DNA of 64,000 bases from assembly GCA_003024785.1 (NCBI GenBank), contig PUQB01000143.1, positions 412,501 through 476,500 on the forward strand, in the 5' to 3' direction. This stretch comes from Selaginella tamariscina. Its lineage: Eukaryota; Streptophyta; Lycopodiopsida; Selaginellales; Selaginellaceae. A program made the position numbers and the translations under genes. The notes under the pieces were generated by a model. It was not told where the DNA came from and ran no database searches. It saw nothing but the letters and a program-made list of their open reading frames with translations. Shown one piece after another: positions 24,193-36,222 of the stretch. Every line of letters begins with the position of its first letter. Positions within the stretch are counted from its first letter, which is position 1.

Positions 24193-25169
24193 ATGGCTGA
24201 TTTTGAGCACTTTCAACGCGAGCACCAAATGTTGCTTCATGAGCTGGCCACTTTGCGCCAAGTGGTCACCGATCTGCAAGGCTCCACCCATGCGGCACAT
24301 GCAGCTGCTGATGCATCCTCCAAGGCTGCTGCGCAGGCTCTCTCTCAGGCATCGGTGGTTCCTTCTTCATCGAACTTTTCTCCGGAGCCGAAGATCAGCA
24401 TGCCAGAGAAGTTCAGTGGCAACCGTGCCGATTTCCAAGGTTTCCTGAATCAGATCCGGCTCTTGATCCGCATGCAACCACGCCGCTACTCGACGGATGC
24501 ACAAAAGGTTGGCCTTTTGGCATCCTTACTAAGTGGATCTCCACGAGCTTGGGTTGCTCCCTTGCTGGAGCGTGACGACCCATTGATGGAAGACTTTGAA
24601 GGTTTCGTGGCTGCCTTTGAAGCCTGTTTTGGAGATCCTGATAAGTACCGTTCTGCATGCACAAGTTACGGAAGCTCACACAAGGATCCAGACCAGCTTC
24701 CGTTTATGCATCCGAATTTCAGCAATTGTGCACGAACATTCCATGGGACGAGACTGCATTGATCGAACACTTCCGTTTTGGGCTGAGGGATGATGTGAAG
24801 GACCTTCTCCTTACATTACCGGATGCTCAAACGTTAGCGGAGATCATGCAACAGGCCGTTCGCTGCGACAACCGTTTGTTCGAGCGCCGTCAGGAAAAAT
24901 TCCGTCAGCAGTTCCTGCCAACCAATCCTGTAGCCGTAGCACATGTTCCTACGACACCTTCTGGAGCAGTTCCTATGGAGGTTAACAAATCCAAGCGTGG
25001 CCCACTTTCAACTGCTGAGAAGCAACGTCGTCGGGGTGAGAACCTATGCTTGTATTGTGGTGCAGCAGGACACAAGGTGGCGGAATGTCCTAATAAAGCC
25101 AGAAAGTTCAAGACGCGTGAAGCCGAAGCTGAAGTTCAGTCGGAAAACTTCAATGTCCACTTCGTCTAG
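24193..25169 (+). CDS. gag: Chromovirus Gag
   Basis: ATG at 24193 (MADFEHFQREHQ). The capsid-type region has GLLASLLSGSPRAWVAPLLE. The frame changes near 24,657-24,680 by an indel. The C-terminal half carries the CCHC knuckle LCLYCGAAGHKVAECP (about 25,046-25,093). Stop at 25,169. About 320 codons when the indel is bridged. Confidence 0.85.
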
Positions 25170-25189
25170 GAGCCGCGAAGTTGGACGTA

Positions 25190-28100
25190 GGTGCAGGCTC
25201 CATTGGTGCTGCTCATACCATTCCATCACTCAAGTTTCCTGTACACATTCGCCTCAATAACGAGAGCTCAAGGAGTTTGCCCTGTTAGACACTGGTGCAA
25301 ATGCATGTTTCATGGATGACACTTTTGCAGCTCAGCATGGCATTCCGGTGGTGAAGTTGAAGCGTGCAGTTCCTGTAGAGGTGGCCGATGGTCGTTTGAT
25401 TGCTTCTGGCGCAGTTACCCACGCTACCACACTCTCTCTTGCAGTCATGGTGCATTCAACTGTTCGATTTCCTTCAACTTGATCAAGACTCGGTCGACTC
25501 CCATCATTTTTGGCATGCCATGGTTCGTTGTTGCAAATCCGCAGATCGACTGGAGGTCTAGGACGCTCACGTTTTCCTCTCCAGCAGCCAGGATCAATCC
25601 TGTACCTTCCTGCGTGCAGGATACATCCTTGGTGTCTGAGGCAGTACAAGCTACAGGATTGACCGTGCCTGTTCCTGTACCAGTGTTGAAGACTCTTCCT
25701 CGACAGGATTCACCTCATGTCAGTTCCTCAGCACATCCGCAGGTTCTCTCCACTCCTGTAAGTTTGCGGATTCCTGTACAGGGTTCTTCCAATCCTGTAT
25801 CAGTGTCGAAGGTTCCTCCTCAACAGGATCCACCTCCTGTTGGTTCGTCAGCACACTCACAGGCTTCCTCACTCCTGTGCAACCACGGACTTCTGTACAG
25901 GATTCTTCCAATCCTGTACACTCGTCAACATCCACACAGGTTTCTCCCAATCCTGCCTCCTTTTGTTACTCTGCTTCTGTTCCACCCCCAAGATCCTTCC
26001 TCTTTTTCAGTCACAGCTCCCTCCTTCTCCTCTCCGAGTTCTTACCACTACCATGCATGAACTTACCACTGATCCTGCTCCTTTCCACCTTTTTGCCTTT
26101 CAAGTAACTCCTACGTCCTCTTCTACCTTTCCTGTGTCTGACTCTCCTGTTTTTCAATCTCCTTCGCCTACTCCTTTTCCTTCTCCTCCTTCTTCTCTAC
26201 CATCCAAGTACCACGACTTTAAGGACGTTTTTGACAAGCACAAGGCTACAGTTCTTCCTGTTCACAGGTCCTACGACTGTCCTATTGATCTTGCAGAAGG
26301 AAAGACTCCACCGTTCGGACCGATTTACGCATTGTCACCCACAGAGTTGGAGGTTCTTCGCCAGTACATCGAGGACAACTTGGCATCCGGCTTCATTCGT
26401 CACTCAAAGTCCCCTGCAGGAGCGCCTATCTTCTTTGTCAAGAAGAAGGATGGGAGCTTACGTTTGGTTGTGGACTACAGGGGTTTGAATCAAGTACCAT
26501 TCGGAATCGGTACCCGTTGCCATTGATCCCGGAACTTCTCGATCGGCTGCGAGGAGCAAAGGTGTTCACGAAGATCGACTTACGAGGGGCCTACAACCTT
26601 GTACGGATTCGTCCAGGCGATGAGTGGAAGACTGCCTTTCGTACAAGGTATGGACACTTCGAGTACACGGTGATGCCTTTCGGCCTTACCAATGCCCCAG
26701 CCGTGTTCCAACACATGGTGAACGACATCTTTCGTGACTTCTTGGACCAGTTTGTGGTGATCTACCTCGACGACATTTTGATTTTCTCCAAGGACCAGGC
26801 GGCACATGACAAGCATGTACGATTGGTTCTACAGCGGCTTCGCGAGCATGGCCTGTATGCGAAGTTGGAGAAGTGTTTTTTCGATAGGGATTCTGTGGAG
26901 TTCTTGGGCTACATCGTCTCTCCTGCTGGCGTTTCCATGGACATGCACAAGGTGAAGACCATCGTGGAGTGGGAGAGGCCCAAGTCTGTACGAGATGTAC
27001 AATGTTTCCTTGGCTTTGCAAACTTCTACAGGCGGTTCATACAGGACTTCTCCAAGCGTGTACTTCCACTCACGGAACTCACCAAGCGCACAGAGGTTTT
27101 CTCTTGGTCCGACAAGGCGGAACATGCATTCACAACACTCAAGGACACCTTCACGACAGCTCCGATTTTAGCACATCCTGATCCTTCTCGTCCTTTCTTC
27201 GTTGAAGCAGATGCCTCGGATTTTGCAGTAGGATCCGTCCTATCCAAGTTGGAGAGACAAGTTGCTTCATCCTGTAGCTTTTCACTCTCGTAAGTTCCTG
27301 TCGGCGGAGATCAATTACGAGATTCATGACAAGGAACTCAAGGCCATTGTGGATTCGTTTGAGGAGTGGCGGCATTTCCTGGAAGGTGCTGCACATCCTG
27401 TACAAGTTCTTACGGATCACAAGAACCTGGAGTACTTTCAAACGGCTCGAGTTCTCAGTCGGCGACAGGCTAGGTGGGCGGTTCCTATCACGTTTTGACT
27501 TCGTCATCGTCTACAGGCCCGGTTTTCGGAATGGCAAGGCGGACGCATTGTCTAGGCGCTCTTACCTTGCACCGCCCGGGATCCTGCATTTGACTGTCAA
27601 AGGCAAGTGTTGTTGGGTCCTGATCGATTCCGGCTTGCGGCACTGCAGGTTCATCAGGCTCCAGCAATTCAACACTCCTACAGGACGTCCGTTCGCAGTT
27701 GGCTACAGACGACTTGGCAAAGAATGTGTTCTCACACATTCATCCTGACGTTGCAAGTTCCTCTTCCTCCAGTTCCCGTCCAGACTACAACCTGTTCACC
27801 ATACAGGATGGACTCCTGTACCGGGAAGGTCTCCTGTACGTTCCTGTTGGTGTTTGCAGGACTCGTGTGGTACAGGATTGTCATGATACCCCGGCTACAG
27901 GACATTTTGGTGTGGCCAAGACAGTTGAGTTGGTGACTCGCAACTATTGGTGGCCTGGGTTGCGAGGTTTTGTGGAAAGGTTTGTACGGAGTTGTGACAC
28001 CTGCAACAGGTCGAAGATGCCTCGTCATGCACCTCTGGTCTTCTTCGTCCTCTTCCTGTTCCTTCTGCTCCTTGGAGATCCATTTCTATGGATTTCCTCA

Positions 28101-29163
28101 CAGATCTTCCTCCTTCTCGTGGATTCGATGCAGTTCTTGTGGTGGTTGACCGTTTCACCAAGCAGGCTCATTTCCTACCCTGCAACAAGACAGCTACAGG
28201 TCAGACAACTGCCGAGTTGGTGATCCGCGAAGTGTTCCGACATCATGGTCTTCCTGAGAGCATTGTTTCCGATCGAGGTCCACAATTCATGTCCAAGTTT
28301 TGGCGAGAGCTTCTTCGGAGTCTACAGGTTAAAGCGGATCTTTCTTCAGGATATCACCCAAACTGATGGGCAGTCAGAACGCACAATTCAGACCTTAGAA
28401 TATCTTCGTTGCTTCATCAGTTACCAACAGGATAATTGGTTGGACCTTCTTCCATGGCGGAGTTTGCCTACAACAACTCCATTCACGCATCTACAGGCCA
28501 GACACCTTTCTTTGCTCTTACAGGCCACCATCCACGTTTTGACTTTGCTCCTCCCTTCTCCTTCTTCCGCTCCTGCAGTACAGGATCGTCTCCAGCATCT
28601 TCGTCAGGTACAGGATGATCTCCAGGTTCATCTTCAGCAGGCACAGGAACGGTACAAGCATCATGCTGATGCTCACCGTCAGCCGGCACCTGCATACAAG
28701 ATTGGTGATCTCGTGTGGCTTCTTCGTCGACACATTCGCACCAACAGGCCTTCTTCTAAGTTGGATTTTCAACGATTGGGCCCTTACAGGATCGTGGCGG
28801 AGGTAAATCCTGTAGCTTTCCGACTCGAGTTACCATCCACGGTGAAACTTCATCCTGTGTTTCACACCTCCTTGTTGGAGCCGTATCATCCTTCTTCTCT
28901 TCCTGGTCGTGCTTCTTCTCCTCCCCCTCCTGTGGTCATTGCTGGTGAACCTGAGTACGAAGTTGCAGCCATCCTTGATTCTCGTCTTCATCGCCCCAAC
29001 TTCAATACTTGGTGGATTGGAAAGGTTATTTGCCTACCGATCGCACTTGGGAACCTGCATCCAACTTACTCCATGCTTCTTCCAAAGTTGCTGCCTTCCA
29101 TCGGCATTATCCTGCTAAACCAGGTCCTAAGACTCGTGGAACTCGTCCTTAGGGAGGAGGTGC
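25190..29163 (+). pseudogene. pol: Chromovirus pol, frame-broken
   Basis: Protease LLDTGANACFMDD lies near 25,282-25,320. A Pro/Ser/Val-rich linker spans about 25,590-26,200. RT follows: [11 protein letters not shown] near 26,470, YLDDILIF near 26,763. A single base is missing near 26,496 relative to the other copy (caagtacc against caagtcacc), which breaks the frame inside RT. RNase H ([12 protein letters not shown]) lies near 27,210. The integrase zinc region is at about 27,880-28,010, its core opens at 28,088 (MDFLTDLPPS). The chromodomain (EPEYEVAAILDS, then a WKG-like core in another frame) lies at 28,950-29,110. Several frame changes make this copy defective as assembled. Confidence 0.85.
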
Positions 29164-29688
29164 TGTCACAACCCGATACAGGATACAGGATGCAGGATAC
29201 AGGATTCCGGATACAGGATACAGGATGCAGGATTTCGGATACAGGATACGGGTTACAGGATATGCCTGCAGGATATTCCTATAGGATATTCCTATAGGAT
29301 ATGCCTATAGGATATGCTACAGGATATGCCTAGAGGATAAGGGACACTATTCTTAGCTCATGACTAGATTAGACTCATGACTAGATTAGCTTGGAGTTGT
29401 GAGCATAAAAGCTCCGACCTAATTGTTGTACAATCAGTTACTATCAACACCAGTCATTCTACGATTATTCTTGTTCCTTGTTCTTGTTCTTACTCTTTGC
29501 CTCCTGCTCCTGTCTTGCTCTGGATCCTGTCTGTTCCTGTCTTGTTCCTGGATCCTCCTCGCCTTCCTGTCTCTCCTGGATCCGTCCTGTTCCTATTCCT
29601 GTTCCTGTCCTGCTCCGGTCCTGTCTCTAGTCAAGCCTTCTGTTCCTGGAATCCTACTCATTCCTGTTTCCTGGATTGTGGCTTGACA
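29164..29688 (+). repeat. Chromovirus 3' LTR
   Basis: Preceded by the purine tract TAGGGAGGAGGTGC. It is shorter than the 5' LTR through small deletions in the short-repeat tracts; unique parts look nearly identical, which suggests a fairly recent insertion. Confidence 0.95.
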
Positions 29689-29693
29689 GCTCT

Positions 29694-30652
29694 GCTACTG
29701 AGTTGAGCCAAAGATTGAACTGATCATTTTCATTCTTTGTTTGGTTGAGTCCCTTCAGCATTAGCAGGTAATTCACAAGTCGATTGAGTACTCGACTATT
29801 TCTTCTTGTCACCATGTGAGCATTTCTTGTCTATAATGTCTAGGTTCTTGCATTTATTGCAACGACTCCTTTGTGTTTCAAAAACTAGATGAAGAGGCTA
29901 AAGATGAAATACTTTCGTCTCTGGTTCCAAATTGATCTCTTCGAATTCTCTTTAGTACAAGCCATTTTTTTTAAGTGCCCTCCGCCTTGTTTGGATCTCT
30001 GGCTACTGAAGTTGCTCTCTAAATTTGTAAAGTAAAAATTTGATCTCTTAGTTTCTTTTTCAACAATCCTTGGTCAATATGTTTTAAATCTAGGAAAATC
30101 TAGGAATATCTTCTCAAGTCAACCCTCCATGAGCGTTTGAAAAGATCCTTGAAACTCATCCTTCAACCCATTCTGCAAACCCCTTAATCTCGTCTTGACT
30201 GGTGGATGATCCTTGCACACCTTCATTTCATGTATAGACGATTTGATTTTGGTCAAGAACACTGAAATTGACTCATCCATTTCCTGATGAAGCTAAAAAC
30301 TCTAATTTGAGGGAACCTAAAGTAACTTTGCTTTCCTTGCCAAGAATATTCTTGATCTTGGTCCAATTTTTTGCTGTGGTTTTGCTAATGTTCAAATGGC
30401 AGCAGGAAAGCTTGCCAAACATCTGTCCATCACTTCAAGACCTTTTTTGAATCCTTTGCTTCCAAGCTTTGATCTCATCTGCACTAGTCGCTAGGCATTT
30501 GGTTGAACTGTTCACCACATCCCACAAGTCCTTCTCCATAAGATAAAACTGGAGTGACATACTCCATCTATGAAATCCTTTTCCTTCCTAAATCTCCTAC
30601 TCTTTTAAGATGATGCCATCATGATCAAATTCGTAAGGTGGCTATGAGACCA
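29694..30652 (-). pseudogene. gag: Copia gag remnant
   Basis: Minus-strand remnant between the chromovirus and the copia 5' LTR. Readable pieces include MDESISVFLTKIKSSIHEMK (near 30,280) and a cysteine cluster CNKCKNLDIIDKKC (near 29,850), a degraded zinc knuckle. Frames are broken. Assignment rests on position after the primer site and on these fragments. Confidence 0.55.
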
Positions 30653-30795
30653 TGTAGCCATTGCATCAATTTATATTATATTTAAAACATCATGTACAAG
30701 GTTATGTTATTTTAAGAAGCATGTAGGTCTTCAACTTCTCGTTGTTATGTACGTTTCAACTTATTATTGTGTATACCCTAACGTTATCTACAAAC
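30653..30795 (-). repeat. Copia 5' LTR, probably truncated
   Basis: Matches the 3' LTR from TAACGTTAGGGTATACACAA to GCAATGGCTACA, followed at once by the degenerate tRNA-Met primer site. The outer end does not extend to the TGTAAGTAAAC start seen in the 3' LTR. Confidence 0.65.
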
Positions 30796-30999
30796 ACCAT
30801 CTCGTACTCGATGACCGTCTCACCTGCACCATATGTTCAGCCGCTCCGTAAGCTCCTCAATGGTGGCGTCCATTCACCAGGTAACGGGCGCACATTAGAA
30901 ATATTCGTATAGTGAGGCCATAAACCCTAGTCTGAAAGGCGTCCCACAGGCCGCACGTATTCATTCTGGCCGAGCCTGTCCCAATTCTCCGACGGTTTG

Positions 31000-31669
31000 C
31001 CTTCAATGTTGAGCAGGCTGGTCGTTGAGTCCGAGTAGAGTTGCCAGTTGTATACATTGACCACCTTCCTGGCTTGATTTCCACCTGGCATTCTGCTCAT
31101 GTCCCGCTATCGACTTTAAAAAGTTCATCACATTTTTGCTCACATACACAGAAGCAGGAACAAGTCGCTTTGCAAATGGTTGGTTTGAAGCTGAAGCAAG
31201 CGCACAACCTGCAACAAGAAAGAACGACCGTAGCATAGGAGAGAAATTTTGCACCTGTAGTGGGTCCTGGACTCTCCACATAGCTTGCAGCACCATCGAT
31301 GATAAGCCAGGTATCCCAGTCGACATCAAAGACGTCCATGTGGTCAGCCACGAGAACTTGTGGGATGCAACCTGAGAAGTCGAAGAAGTAGACGAATCTC
31401 CTGCCCTTTGGTTCGCCTGAATTGCATCCTTGAGTAATTCAGTATGAGCACCTGGAGTAGTCGCGATAATTGGTACTTTGCATGGCGATGTGGGGGAATT
31501 GGCCATAGGCAGGGGTCGTTTCGAGTGTACTCCATGCGGCGAGATGTGTTTGATTTTTGAAAAGCGCAGCAATCAGGTTGATAATGGCTATTTGGAATGG
31601 ATGGTCAACAACTTCCAAGCAGTTGATACCTCGACAAGGAGGGGGAAATGAAGCGGCAACAATCAGCAA
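31000..31669 (-). pseudogene. Unrecognised coding-like fragment
   Basis: Minus-strand frames here have gene-like composition and balanced codon use. Segments include INCLEVVDHPFQIAIINLIA (near 31,620-31,560), FKNQTHLAAWSTLETTPAYG, VADHMDVFDVDWDTWLIIDG (31,351-31,290) and VVNVYNWQLYSDSTTSLLNI (near 31,060). They sit in different frames. A GT at the end of the WLIIDG segment could be an exon end, so introns are possible. I do not recognise the family. It overlaps the start of the PPR pseudogene on the other strand by about 20 bases. It may be the 5' part of a real gene cut off by the copia insertion. Confidence 0.4.
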
Positions 31670-34064
31670 TCAGAGTTCATGTCCATGATCTCCTTTCTGA
31701 CTTAAAGTCCTGTTACAGTACCAGGAAAAAAGACCTGCAGAAGGGGAAACGAGTCCATGCAAAGGCAGTGGAAACTGGGAACGAGTCGAACGTGTGTTGC
31801 AACAACACTCATCAACATGTACGCCAGGTGCGGCAGCACGGTAGACGCTCGGACAGTATTTGACAGTATCCATGAGCCGGACGTGGTGTCCTGGACTGCT
31901 ATGATCCTGGGATATGCGGACAGTGCACAAGGTCTTACTGCCCTGGACTTGTTTTCGAGGATGAAGGACGAGGGAAGATGTGCGCCCAATTGCATGACAT
32001 ATGTTGCTGTCCTCAAGGCCTGCACGTCACTGGCAGCAGATGGAGATGAAAGTGGAAAGAAAAGGTGTCTGGAACGAGGTAGAGAGATACATTTGGAGAT
32101 TGGTTGCCATATGAATCAGTTCGTGCAGAGCACGCTCATAGACATGTATGCCAAGTGCGGAAGCATGGCAGACGCTCGGACATTGTTTAACAGTATCCAA
32201 GATCCGGACGTGGTGTCCTGGACTGCTATGATCCTGGGATATGCGGACAGTGCACAAGGTCTTGCTGCCCTGGACTTGTTTTCGAGGATGAAGGACGAGA
32301 GAAGATGTCGGCTCGATTCCACGACTTATCTTGCTGCTCTCAAGGCATGCACGTCACTGGCAGCAGATGGAGATGAAAGTGGAAAGAAAAGGTGCCTGGA
32401 AAGAGGTAGAGAGATACATTTAGAGATTGGTTGCCATATGAATCAGTTCGTGCAGAACATGCTCATAGACATGTATGCCAAGTGTGGCAGCATGGTAGAC
32501 GCTAGGAGTGTGTTTGACAGTATCCAGGAGCCGGACGTGGTGTCCTGGAATGCTCTGATTCTGAGCTATGCGGACGATGGGCAGGGTCTTGTTGCCCTGG
32601 ACTGCTTCTCTAGAATGAAAGAGGGTAGATGTGCGCCCAATTACGTGACATATGTTGCTGCTCTCAAGGCCTGCACGTCACTGGCAGCAGATGGAAATGA
32701 AAGTGGAAAGAAAAGGTGTCTGGAACGAGGTAGAGAGATACATCTGGAGATTGGTTGTCATGAATCAGTTCGTGCAGAGCACGCTCATAGACATGTATGC
32801 CAAGTGTGGAAGCATGGTAGACGCTAGGAGTGTGTTTGACAGTATCCAGGAGCGGGACGTGGTGTCCTGGAATGCTCTAATCCTGGGCTATGCAGACGAT
32901 GGGCAGGGTCTTGCTGCCTTGGACCTCTTCTCTAGAATGAAAGAGGAGTGCAAATGTGTGCCAATTGTGCAACATATGTTGCTGCTCTCAAGGCTTGTAG
33001 TTTGAATGGGGCTTTGGCCACTGGACGGAGGTTTCATTCAAGATAAAGGAATTTAATGCTCATGTGGTAACATCTTTGGTAACTTCTATGCAAAATGTGG
33101 AGCATGGAAGGGCTCGTGAAGTATTTAATTTACACCCACGAGTAAGGGATTATCAACATGGAATGCACTCTTAGCAGGTTATGGTAGGTTTGGGAACACT
33201 AATTCTATAATTTAATCTTTTTGAGGCAATGCAAGATCAGGATTTCCGACCAAATGGTATCACATTTTATGCATGCTTTGAATGTTGTAGTCATGCAGGT
33301 TTAATAAAAAAGGGCATGGGAGTATCTTGAAGTAATGCCTATGCGGTATGGACTTACCCCTACTGTGATGCATTACAATTGTATGGTTTGATCTTATGGG
33401 TCGTGCAAACAAGTGGACGAGGCTATTGCTTTGTTACAAAAAATGCCTTATAATCCCAATGTAGTAACATGGATGACACTTTTGAGTGCTTGTCGTAAAT
33501 GGGAAAATATTGAAATAGGAAAGATGGCTTTTAAGTCTTAATAAATTTGGATCAAAAGAAGACATCTGCTTATATACTTATGGCTGAGATATATAGTAGT
33601 AAGGTATGTGGAGGAGCAAGAAAGGGTATTGAAAACAAAAATGAAGTTTAGTGCTTGGAAATTGTGTGGCAAGCTTATGTTATGGATGGACTAGGGAAAT
33701 AGTTAGATTTGTGGTTGGGGAGAATGATCATGCATATGTTGAAGATAAATTAAAAGAATTTCTCAAAAGCATGCAAGAACACGAATGTGTTGTTAAATCA
33801 TATAGCATGAATCATTTTATAATAGATAATGAAAATGATAAGTCATTATGTGGGCACAATGAAAGACGTTGCTGTAGTTTATGGTATTTTAAATACACCT
33901 AATGGAGAGGTTGTTAGAGTTATTAAAAATATAAATGTGTAACAATTGTCATTGGATAATCAAAATGATTTCCAAACTTTCTAGGAGAGTTATAATTGGT
34001 AAGAGATGAGAATCAGTTTCATATTATGGAAAATGGTAATTGTTCATGTAGAGATTATTGGTAA
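31648..34064 (+). pseudogene. PPR protein of the PLS-DYW class, decayed
   Basis: DYW-class PPR proteins perform C-to-U RNA editing in plastids and mitochondria. ATG at 31648; the first helix pair reads DLQKGKRVHAKAVETGNESN. A frame change near 31,790 leads into the main frame (31757-32827). That frame has three modules of 109 residues, each with (S)TLIDMYAKCGSM, DVVSW(T/N)A(M/L)IL and TSLAADG(D/N)ESGKKRCLE. A further frame change near 32,760 leads to a fourth module. From 33,000 the gene is strongly degraded but still shows E-domain-like text. The DYW domain is recognisable: GHNE (the HxE zinc motif) near 33,855, NTPNGEVVRVIKN, then CNNCH near 33,940, and a terminal CSCRDYW followed by TAA at 34064. 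Confidence 0.8.
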
Positions 34065-34869
34065 TAAGATATGTAAATATAAGATTTAAAGAAGAATTAG
34101 TAAACTTCTTCACCACCATTATTCTTCTAATTACACATAAATTTTACCGTTGACATATTCAAGAAGGGAAACGTTTTTATTCTTGGAAAGTAATGACTCT
34201 TACATGGCATAGATAACCTTGTGATGAGAAAGATATGAATGCATGGTCACTTTTAGTATTGATTGAGACAATATTTTAACTTGACAAATGTAAGATTTTT
34301 ATTCTTATTGAAACAATAAGAACATGTACAACTATGTTTGGCATGGATGTTAAAAGTTATGTAAACCATACCATATGTGCATAATTATTAATGACAGCAT
34401 TTAGACCAACGAAGATCAAGAGTAAAACGTTTTTTCATATCCTTGAACTCTTAATTGTCATACACCACCTTAGACATATGCTTATTTCTAATTTATTTTA
34501 GATTTGATGGCTTATTCTTCAGCTTCAATCAGAAGATCATATGGATAGGGATCTTTAGAATCAACTTGGCCATATTTCAAAATAAATGGGAAACGTATTG
34601 GATTAACCATGGTTGCTGTCATATTAAATTTCTATCACATCATGTGAACAAGTAAAACAATGAAAAATAAATTCAATAGTCAAGCACTCGAGAGAAGTTT
34701 GCAAACCGAGATGGATGATACTCAAAATATATACCTCGTCCTATCCAATGTAATGTTCTCAAATTCGGAGGAGGCCATATACAACTCAAACCTTAGTTAG
34801 TTCTATTAGTTTGTAGATTACGATAATCACATGTACCAATGATGTTGACTATGGAATTTTTCTTTAACT
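34065..34869. other. AT-rich spacer
   Basis: No gene or clear repeat seen between the PPR remnant and the ParB-like remnant. Confidence 0.5.
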
Positions 34870-34875
34870 AAACAA

Positions 34876-35770
34876 ATGCCCATCTATGGAGAGGATCTGC
34901 TAGATGTCTTTTTTAAGGATCTCAATACCCATTTAAGTAGATGTATTCACAGTAGATATTGCTTCACAATACAGAAGATCCACAAATGGTGTGACATTAT
35001 TAGGGAGATTGAGAGGTTAGCTCGGTTCCAAGTTCTTTATAAATCATGTTCAATTTGCTTGGAAATCTTCAAAAGATAGAAGAGTGTGAACACTAGAATA
35101 GCTGCAATCGGGACTCACACGTGTTGATTCTACTCATAAGAGAAAGTCTTATGTTGTTCTATCAAATGCACCAGTGGCATCCCATGTTGCGATAAGCCAC
35201 AAGAAAATGATGTTGGATGATAAGATTTATGAGTGTTACAGTTAAGTATTACAAGTTAACCTTAACTTCAATTATAGGCCATTCAACTAGGAACATGTTG
35301 TTAAGCTCATGGAGAAGATGAAGAACGACAATTTGTACATCATTTCACATAATGTTATTTTGTGTCTATACTATAAAAGAAAAAATGCATTAAGATAGTG
35401 GGTGGTGACAACACCAGATCAAAAACGTGAAGATTAAACGGAGAGTAAAAAACCAATAAGGTACTACATATTAACAACTAATACACAATAACAGCAGCTT
35501 GATGAACACAATAAGGGAACAATGTCAACAAAACTTTTCAAACATACTCATGTGAAACTAACAACAAGATTGATTTTTTTAGCTAAACCGAATTTCACAA
35601 CTAAGCAATACCATAAGCTATTTGTGGAGTGGAACTATCAAAGTTTTAACCCAAAGGGCCAACACGTGGCAACATGTGGCTGCGTAGTGACATCTAGTGT
35701 TATCACCGTGTGTAGCAACGTTAAATCTTCTAAGATTGACCCCAAGAGTCTGACTCAGATGCATAGTTAA
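34876..35770 (+). pseudogene. Decayed copy of the ParB-like gene
   Basis: Collinear with the minus-strand gene at 43,430-44,450. Shared text includes RYCFTIQKI(H/S)KW, ASHVAISHKKMMLDDKI near 35,185-35,235 and the start of MSTKLFKHTHVKLTTRLIFL against MATKLSEHTREKLTKRSAFL. It is AT-shifted and full of stops. The ParB-like core is still visible as LNFNYRPFN near 35,265. Copies in opposite orientation 8 kb apart suggest the gene has been mobile or duplicated. Confidence 0.75.
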
Positions 35771-36222
35771 ACAGAAGATTTAAAGTCCTACCCTAAGTCC
35801 CCTAGAATGATCATCCCCCAACCCTAAAGAATATCTAAGTAGACTTTAGGATCCTATCCCAGTAGACCTAGACATGCTCATTCCCTAACCCCACAAAGGA
35901 GATGTATTTGACACATACCCCGTGACAGAGCTAATGCATCGTCATTTACCCCTTGAGGAATCACCCTCATCCAGGAGTACAACCCCTTTAGGGTGACAAA
36001 GAGTACCTAAAACCACGAGTAACCCCTAAGGTTTGAGTGGCCAAGTTATACCTTAGACCTAGGACTAGTACTTAGTAAGGACCCTAATGTGCACCGTAAG
36101 CGAAACACAAATGTTTTGTTAAGTAAACTCCCTAAGGCTAGGTTTGGATAACCCTAAGTATATGACCTTACGAGTGCTTCACGAAAGGGTTCATGCTAAC
36201 AAGCTTAGGTTGTTTCAACCCC
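35765..36222 (-). repeat. LTR-like dispersed repeat, copy 2 (inverted)
   Basis: Reverse complement of the repeat at 17,990-18,440, diverged but collinear over about 450 bases. Related CCTTGG-rich sequence continues to about 36,420 and may belong to a longer form of the repeat. Confidence 0.7.

Larger units (their letters stand above)
23514..29688 (+). mobile_element. Ty3/gypsy chromovirus, complete copy
   Basis: LTRs are 23514-24097 and 29164-29688. The target duplication GCTCT is perfect (23509-23513 and 29689-29693). It sits inside the copia element at 20,279-30,795. It belongs to the same family as 6,172-13,529: the proteins are nearly identical in the RT region. Gag, protease, RT, RNase H, integrase and a chromodomain are all present, but with frame breaks. 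Confidence 0.95.
20279..30795 (-). mobile_element. Ty1/copia element, decayed, split by a chromovirus
   Basis: Read on the minus strand: short 5' LTR (30795-30653), primer site TGGTCTCATAGCCAC (a degenerate tRNA-Met site) at 30652-30638, gag remnant, interruption at 29,688-23,514, integrase, RT, RNase H, purine tract near 20,455, then the 3' LTR (20453-20279). The domain order integrase before RT defines copia. Many stops show it is old. Confidence 0.8.
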
